Shown one piece after another: positions 7,423-10,375 of a DNA stretch of 10,375 nt. Numbering within the stretch: position 1 is the stretch's first letter; the number at the start of each line of letters is the position of its first letter. The notes under the pieces were generated by a model. That model saw nothing but the letters and a program-made list of their open reading frames with translations. It did no database searches and had not been told where the DNA came from. A program made the translations under genes and the position numbers. Origin of the DNA: an uncultured Lachnospiraceae bacterium (GTDB taxonomy: Bacteria > Bacillota > Clostridia > Lachnospirales > Lachnospiraceae); the NCBI GenBank assembly GCA_910586555.1, contig CAJUJY010000093.1:1-10375 (forward strand), given 5' to 3'.

Positions 7423-8526
7423 CTAAATATTAAAATTGACAGGAAGAATAAGATATATATATGTTTCTTCTTTATCCCTTATAAAACATGGTGCTTTAGG
7501 ATTTATCATATACATAGTTATTTCTTCTTCATCAATAACCCTTAATGCATCTATAAGAAACCTTGGATTAAAGCCAATAAGTATATCTTTGCCTTCTTTT
7601 GCTGCATCAATTTCTTCGTCCATAGAACCTATTGAAGAATTTATAGCAAATCCTATACTGTTATCCTTAACATCAATTATTACAGGTTTTTTCTCTGATT
7701 CCTTGATAAGAAGGGTAGTCCTGCCAATACAGTCTAACATTTCCCTTTTATTGACTGTAACTTTAGTTTCATAATCACTTGACAGCATTTTATCAATTTT
7801 GTAATATTCCCCTTCTATAAGCCTTGACAGGACAATGGTATCTCCAAATTCAAAAAGTACATGTTTATCTGTGAAGAATATATTTACTTCATCATCTCTG
7901 CCGCCTGAAAGTATTTTAGTAATTTCATTAAGGGTTTTTCCAGGAATAATAACACTTATATCCTCATATGTTTCATTAAGAATTACTTTTCTTATAGAAA
8001 TCCTATGTCCATCTAGTGATACTACTTTTAATTCATTACCATGTATTTCAAATAATTCTCCTGTCATAACCTTTGTATTCTCATTGTCAGATATAGAAAA
8101 TACAGTTTGTCTTATTATCTCTTTTAATGTAAATTGTGATATAATAACTTTGTTTTCTTTGTATATTTGTGGCAGAAATGGAAATTCTTCAGCAGATTTA
8201 GCTGAAATATTAAATTTTGCTTTGCCACAGCTTATATTAAGCATATAGTTTTCATCTGCACTGATATTTACTTCATCAGAGGGAAGTTTACGTATAATTT
8301 CAAACAGGACTTTAGCACCAGCAGCAACTGAACCTTCTTCAATTATTCTGCCTTCTATAATTGTTTCAATGCCTATTTCAAGGTCATTTGCTATAAGTTT
8401 TATTCTGTCTTCTTTTACCTCAATAACAATACAGTCGAGTATTTCCATTGTAGATTTATTTGGCACTGCTTTCAGGGTTATATTTATGCCATCTAAAAGT
8501 TGTTGTCTGCTACAAATTATATTCAT
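7423..8526 (-). CDS. dnaN: DNA polymerase III beta subunit (sliding clamp)
   Basis: The 367-residue beta clamp forms a ring dimer that tethers DNA polymerase III and many repair proteins to DNA. The length and three-domain layout fit: domain I starts MNIICSRQQLLDGIN, domain II includes VVSLDGHRISIRK, and the C-terminal domain III contains IGFNPRFLIDALR and ends with MYMINPKAPCFIRD and YLILPVNF, the part that helps form the pocket for clamp-binding peptides. The start at 8526 is fixed by an AAGGAG site (8541-8536). The nine-base spacer between that site and the ATG is itself a perfect DnaA box, TTATCCACA (8535-8527). The gene is followed after 17 bases by the S4 gene. I see no convincing separate dnaN promoter, so readthrough from dnaA is likely. 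Confidence 0.97.
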   Translation of the reverse strand: MNIICSRQQLLDGINITLKAVPNKSTMEILDCIVIEVKEDRIKLIANDLEIGIETIIEGRIIEEGSVAAGAKVLFEIIRKLPSDEVNISADENYMLNISCGKAKFNISAKSAEEFPFLPQIYKENKVIISQFTLKEIIRQTVFSISDNENTKVMTGELFEIHGNELKVVSLDGHRISIRKVILNETYEDISVIIPGKTLNEITKILSGGRDDEVNIFFTDKHVLFEFGDTIVLSRLIEGEYYKIDKMLSSDYETKVTVNKREMLDCIGRTTLLIKESEKKPVIIDVKDNSIGFAINSSIGSMDEEIDAAKEGKDILIGFNPRFLIDALRVIDEEEITMYMINPKAPCFIRDKEETYIYLILPVNFNI

Positions 8527-8563
8527 TGTGGATAACTCCTTTCAATTTTTTCATTGTGGATAA
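8527..8563 (-). promoter_or_regulatory. dnaN-proximal pair of DnaA boxes
   Basis: Two perfect TTATCCACA boxes on the minus strand lie at 8527-8535 and 8555-8563, with starts 28 bases apart. The first abuts the dnaN ATG and fills the space between it and the AAGGAG ribosome site. They lie on the far side of the A/T-rich stretch from the main cluster, so DnaA could bracket the unwound region or repress dnaN transcription. The latter is inference. Confidence 0.9.
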
Positions 8564-8580
8564 CTTTTTCAAGTTTTTCC

Positions 8581-8615
8581 ATATAGAAATATATAATAAA
8601 ATATATATAATATTA
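8581..8615. other. Candidate DNA unwinding element (DUE)
   Basis: This 35-base stretch is A/T except for one G at 8586, mostly ATATATA-like. It lies between the CAGTAG array and the dnaN-side boxes, exactly where the DUE sits in Bacillus-type origins. It is the most AT-rich part of the dnaA-dnaN gap and the natural site for first strand opening and helicase loading. Confidence 0.8.
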
Positions 8616-8633
8616 CAGTAGCAGTAGCAGTAG
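8616..8633 (+). repeat. CAGTAG x3 array, candidate DnaA-trio
   Basis: Three perfect head-to-tail copies of CAGTAG occupy 8616-8621, 8622-8627 and 8628-8633. Split into threes they read CAG TAG CAG TAG CAG TAG toward the boxes. The known DnaA-trio is 3'-(G/A)A(T/A)-5' repeated on one strand beside a DnaA box and GC spacer. Read 3' to 5' from the box, this array gives GAT GAC GAT GAC GAT GAC, so the G and the central A are kept and the third base alternates T/C. Its place between the GC cluster (8633-8637) and the A/T stretch supports the role. Confidence 0.75.
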
Positions 8634-8637
8634 GGGC

Positions 8638-8654
8638 TGTGGATATGTGGATAA
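8638..8654 (-). promoter_or_regulatory. Double DnaA box beside the trio
   Basis: A one-mismatch box (plus-strand TGTGGATAT, 8638-8646) and a perfect box (TGTGGATAA, 8646-8654) share one base and point the same way. They are bracketed by the inverted repeat GGGGC (8633-8637) and GCCCC (8657-8661). As the boxes nearest to the trio array, they are the likely loading site for the DnaA filament that melts the DUE. Confidence 0.85.
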
Positions 8655-8686
8655 GTGCCCCGGGCCTTAGAAAACACTTAAGAATC

Positions 8687-8710
8687 CTATGTGGATAACT
8701 ATGTGGATAA
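8687..8710 (-). repeat. Tandem 12-bp repeat, each copy with a DnaA box
   Basis: CTATGTGGATAA occurs twice without a gap (8687-8698 and 8699-8710). Each copy contains a perfect DnaA box (8690-8698, 8702-8710), so box starts are 12 bases apart, close to one helical turn. This spacing would place two DnaA molecules on nearly the same DNA face, suited to cooperative binding. Confidence 0.85.
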
Positions 8711-8722
8711 CTTTTTATAAGT

Positions 8723-8748
8723 TGTTGATAAATTAATAGTTATCCACA
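8723..8748. promoter_or_regulatory. Inverted pair of DnaA boxes
   Basis: A one-mismatch box TGTTGATAA (8723-8731) faces a perfect plus-strand box TTATCCACA (8740-8748) across eight A/T-rich bases. The opposite orientation marks a change of box polarity in the middle of the cluster. Confidence 0.7.
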
Positions 8749-8782
8749 ATGTAAATATCATGTAAAAGCTGCCAGATACCAC

Positions 8783-8813
8783 TTATCCACAAAAAATGTT
8801 CATTTGTGGATAA
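8783..8813. promoter_or_regulatory. Convergent perfect DnaA boxes spanning the dnaA stop codon
   Basis: TTATCCACA (8783-8791, plus strand) and TGTGGATAA (8805-8813) are both perfect and opposed, 13 bases apart. The dnaA stop codon TGA (8802-8800) lies between them, so the second box is part of the coding sequence and encodes Leu-Ile-His near the C terminus. Confidence 0.88.
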
Positions 8814-10218
8814 GTAATCCACAGTATTGTGGATTAATTTTTTTATTAAGGACATCAAGTGTTTTTCTAAGTTCTTCACTGTTTTGCGCATTTTTAAGTT
8901 TTTTTTCTATTAATTCAATACTATGTAATATAGTAGAATGATGTCTGTTGCCAAGCTTGCTTCCTATATCAGAAAGTGAGTTTTCTGTAAGTTCCCTGCA
9001 AAGGTACATACATATATGGCGTGGGAAAACAATATTAGAATTACGTTTAGAGGAGAGTAAATCTGTAACTGTAATCCCAAAATGGTCTGCAACAGTTTCA
9101 GCAATATATTCAACAGTTATTTCCTTTACAATATTATTGGAGGTTACCATATCCGCAAGTGCTTCTTTAGCAAGTTCCATAGTTATTTCTTTATCACAAA
9201 GATTAGAAAAAGAAATTACTTTATTAATAGCACCTTGTAGTTCCCTTATATTAGAAACAATATTGCTTGCAATATAATCTAATATATTATCATTAAGTAC
9301 CAGGTTTTCTTCTAATACCTTTTTGCGCAGGATAGCCATGCGGGTTTCATATGTTGGTGGCTTTATATCTACTGTAAGCCCCATTTCAAAACGCGAACGC
9401 AGCCTTTCTTCAAGCATGTTCATGGCTGAAGGATGTTTATCACTTGATATGATTATCTGTTTCTGGGATTCATATAAGTGGTTAAATGTATGGAAAAATT
9501 CAAGCTGCGTGGATTCTTTACCTATAATAAATTGTATATCATCTATTAGAAGTACATCAACATTCCGGTATCTATTGCGGAATTCCTGCCTGGCTGTTGA
9601 ATGTTCGTTCTTGCTGTCGCGTACTGCATCTACTATTTCATTAGTAAAAGTTTCACTTGTAACATATATGACTTTTTTGCTTTTGTCATTTTCCAGTATA
9701 TAATTTGCTATGGCATGCATAAGATGTGTTTTGCCGAGTCCTGGCCCGCCATATATTAATAAAGGATTATAGGTATCACCTGGTTCCTCAGCTACTTTAA
9801 GTGAAGCAGCATGTGCATAATCATTATTATCACCTACAATAAATGTATCAAAAGTATAATTAGGGTTTATAGAAGGGTTCAGCCGTATTTTTTTAAAATC
9901 TTTTTCCTGGTTCCTGCCTCTGCTATTTGAATCCAGGGCAGTTAGTGAAAGGTAATAAAGTTCATAATGTATACCTGTAATTTCTTCTATTGCAACTGAA
10001 AGAAACCTGTTATATTTTTTTTCAATGAAAGATTTACTGTTACCAATATTTATATCATCTATTAAAATAGTAATTTTATTATCTTCTATGGAATAAATAC
10101 TTAAAATTTTAATAAAGGTACGGTATGAAACATCTGTAATATCAAAACTGACTTTCATATGTTCTAATATTTCTTCCCACCTTTGATACAGTTCATTTTC
10201 CAAAGTTTTATACCTCAT
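8800..10218 (-). CDS. dnaA: Chromosomal replication initiator protein DnaA
   Basis: DnaA is the AAA+ initiator that binds 9-mer boxes at oriC, forms a filament and opens the DNA for helicase loading. The 472 residues show domain I (about 1-90), a short linker, Walker A GGPGLGKTH (157-165), Walker B LLIDDIQF (223-230), sensor 2 at NIRELQGA (323-330) and DNA-binding domain IV (about 365-460). The recognition motif reads GNRHHSTILH (423-432), where most DnaA proteins have a (G/N)xRDHTTV(L/I)H form. Residues 462-472 (NPQYCGLLIHK) look like an extra tail encoded by DnaA-box DNA. The ATG at 10218 has no clear ribosome site. A TTG at 10203 has GAGG (10216-10213) nine bases upstream and would give a start MENELYQRW, so the true start may be five codons shorter. 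A promoter lies at 10288-10316. Confidence 0.97.
   Translation of the reverse strand: MRYKTLENELYQRWEEILEHMKVSFDITDVSYRTFIKILSIYSIEDNKITILIDDINIGNSKSFIEKKYNRFLSVAIEEITGIHYELYYLSLTALDSNSRGRNQEKDFKKIRLNPSINPNYTFDTFIVGDNNDYAHAASLKVAEEPGDTYNPLLIYGGPGLGKTHLMHAIANYILENDKSKKVIYVTSETFTNEIVDAVRDSKNEHSTARQEFRNRYRNVDVLLIDDIQFIIGKESTQLEFFHTFNHLYESQKQIIISSDKHPSAMNMLEERLRSRFEMGLTVDIKPPTYETRMAILRKKVLEENLVLNDNILDYIASNIVSNIRELQGAINKVISFSNLCDKEITMELAKEALADMVTSNNIVKEITVEYIAETVADHFGITVTDLLSSKRNSNIVFPRHICMYLCRELTENSLSDIGSKLGNRHHSTILHSIELIEKKLKNAQNSEELRKTLDVLNKKINPQYCGLLIHK
8815..8836. repeat. Perfect inverted repeat of two one-mismatch DnaA boxes inside dnaA
   Basis: TAATCCACA (8815-8823), a four-base GTAT loop and TGTGGATTA (8828-8836) form a perfect inverted repeat with nine-base arms. 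Each arm differs from the consensus box at one base (T to A at position 2). It lies wholly within the final dnaA codons, encoding part of the NPQYCGL segment. It could bind two DnaA molecules in opposite orientation or form a hairpin in the mRNA. Confidence 0.75.
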
Positions 10219-10287
10219 TTCTAAGTCTGGATATCTTCAAAGCAGGCAGTTTTCTGCGATAGGCAAAAATATCACATCATATAGTCT

Positions 10288-10316
10288 ATTTTATATCAAA
10301 TAAAGGGAAAATACAA
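10288..10316 (-). promoter_or_regulatory. Putative dnaA promoter
   Basis: On the minus strand there is TTGTAT (10316-10311), a 17-base spacer and TAAAAT (10293-10288), a fair sigma-A match. The predicted start lies near 10281, leaving a leader of about 60 bases. The leader contains a small GCAG-loop-CTGC repeat (10246-10257). No consensus DnaA box is visible between this promoter and the right edge. Confidence 0.6.
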
Positions 10317-10334
10317 GTTAAACACGGAAATCAA

Positions 10335-10363
10335 TTTTCAAAAAGTTAAAGATAAGATATAAT
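10335..10363 (+). promoter_or_regulatory. Putative divergent promoter leaving the window
   Basis: On the plus strand a perfect -10 box TATAAT (10358-10363) is preceded by a 17-base spacer and a weak -35 TTTTCA (10335-10340). It points away from dnaA. In many Firmicutes the divergent neighbour is rpmH (ribosomal protein L34), which is the likely target, but no coding sequence is visible before the window ends. Confidence 0.55.
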
Positions 10364-10375
10364 GAAGGCATGGAT

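Larger units (their letters stand above)
8527..8836. other. oriC: Chromosomal replication origin oriC (dnaA-dnaN intergenic region)
   Basis: The region between dnaN and dnaA, with the last 37 bases of dnaA, is packed with DnaA boxes. Perfect 9-mers start at 8527, 8555, 8646, 8690, 8702, 8740, 8783 and 8805. One-mismatch forms start at 8638, 8723, 8815 and 8828. Those at 8740, 8783 and 8815 read TTATCCACA-like on the plus strand, the rest on the minus strand. Order from dnaA to dnaN: box array, double box, GC cluster, CAGTAG array, A/T stretch, then two boxes before dnaN. This matches the layout of Bacillus-type origins, where DnaA loads on duplex boxes and extends into the unwinding element. 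Plus-strand bases left of the origin look richer in C than G, consistent with leftward fork movement. Confidence 0.95.

Noticed and set aside
8616..8633. CAGTAG repeat as a CRISPR fragment or simple microsatellite
   Set aside because: There are no spacers, and units of six bases are far too short for CRISPR repeats. The placement between DnaA boxes and the A/T stretch is better explained by the origin structure.

Overview
The window is a classic bacterial replication-origin locus from a low-GC, Gram-positive anaerobe. It carries eight protein genes in the order dnaA-dnaN-rlbA(yaaA)-recF-gyrB-gyrA-fumarase alpha-fumarase beta, all on the minus strand, followed by a tRNA-Ser gene cut by the left edge. 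The dnaA-dnaN-S4-recF-gyrB-gyrA order is the conserved Firmicutes arrangement. AT-rich codon use, GGAGG-type ribosome binding sites, the GyrA sequence (SSIYGAL after HPHGD) and a two-subunit iron-sulfur fumarase point to class Clostridia, probably Lachnospirales. The genus cannot be fixed from the sequence alone.

Right edge (10219-10375): the dnaA leader with a plausible sigma-A promoter, back to back with a second promoter that fires rightwards out of the window. By analogy with Bacillus, that one may serve rpmH. Next comes dnaA (10218-8800). Its last codons already carry DnaA boxes. The 273-bp dnaA-dnaN gap (8527-8799) is the origin, oriC. Together with the dnaA tail it holds eight perfect TTATCCACA boxes and four one-mismatch boxes. 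It also has a three-copy CAGTAG array next to a double box, which fits a DnaA-trio, and a 35-bp almost pure A/T stretch that fits the unwinding element. One box fills exactly the spacer between the dnaN Shine-Dalgarno and its ATG.

The rest (8526-211) reads as one leftward cluster with short gaps: the sliding clamp, a small S4 RNA-binding protein, RecF, both gyrase subunits, then the two fumarase subunits. The first fumarase start codon overlaps the gyrA stop (ATGA), so a carbon-metabolism enzyme is tied to the gyrase genes. The largest gap is 65 bp between recF and gyrB, which holds an 8-bp hairpin and a competing half-site. After the fumarase comes a separate promoter (TTGACA-17-TAGAAT) for the tRNA-Ser gene.

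The genes act together in starting replication (DnaA, oriC), processivity (DnaN), repair and fork restart (RecF), and supercoil control (GyrAB). All are transcribed leftwards, so those left of oriC run away from it, with the fork. I see no mobile element, CRISPR array or wholly new system. The points of interest are in the origin design, the DnaA recognition loop, the gyrA-fumarase coupling and the gyrB leader.
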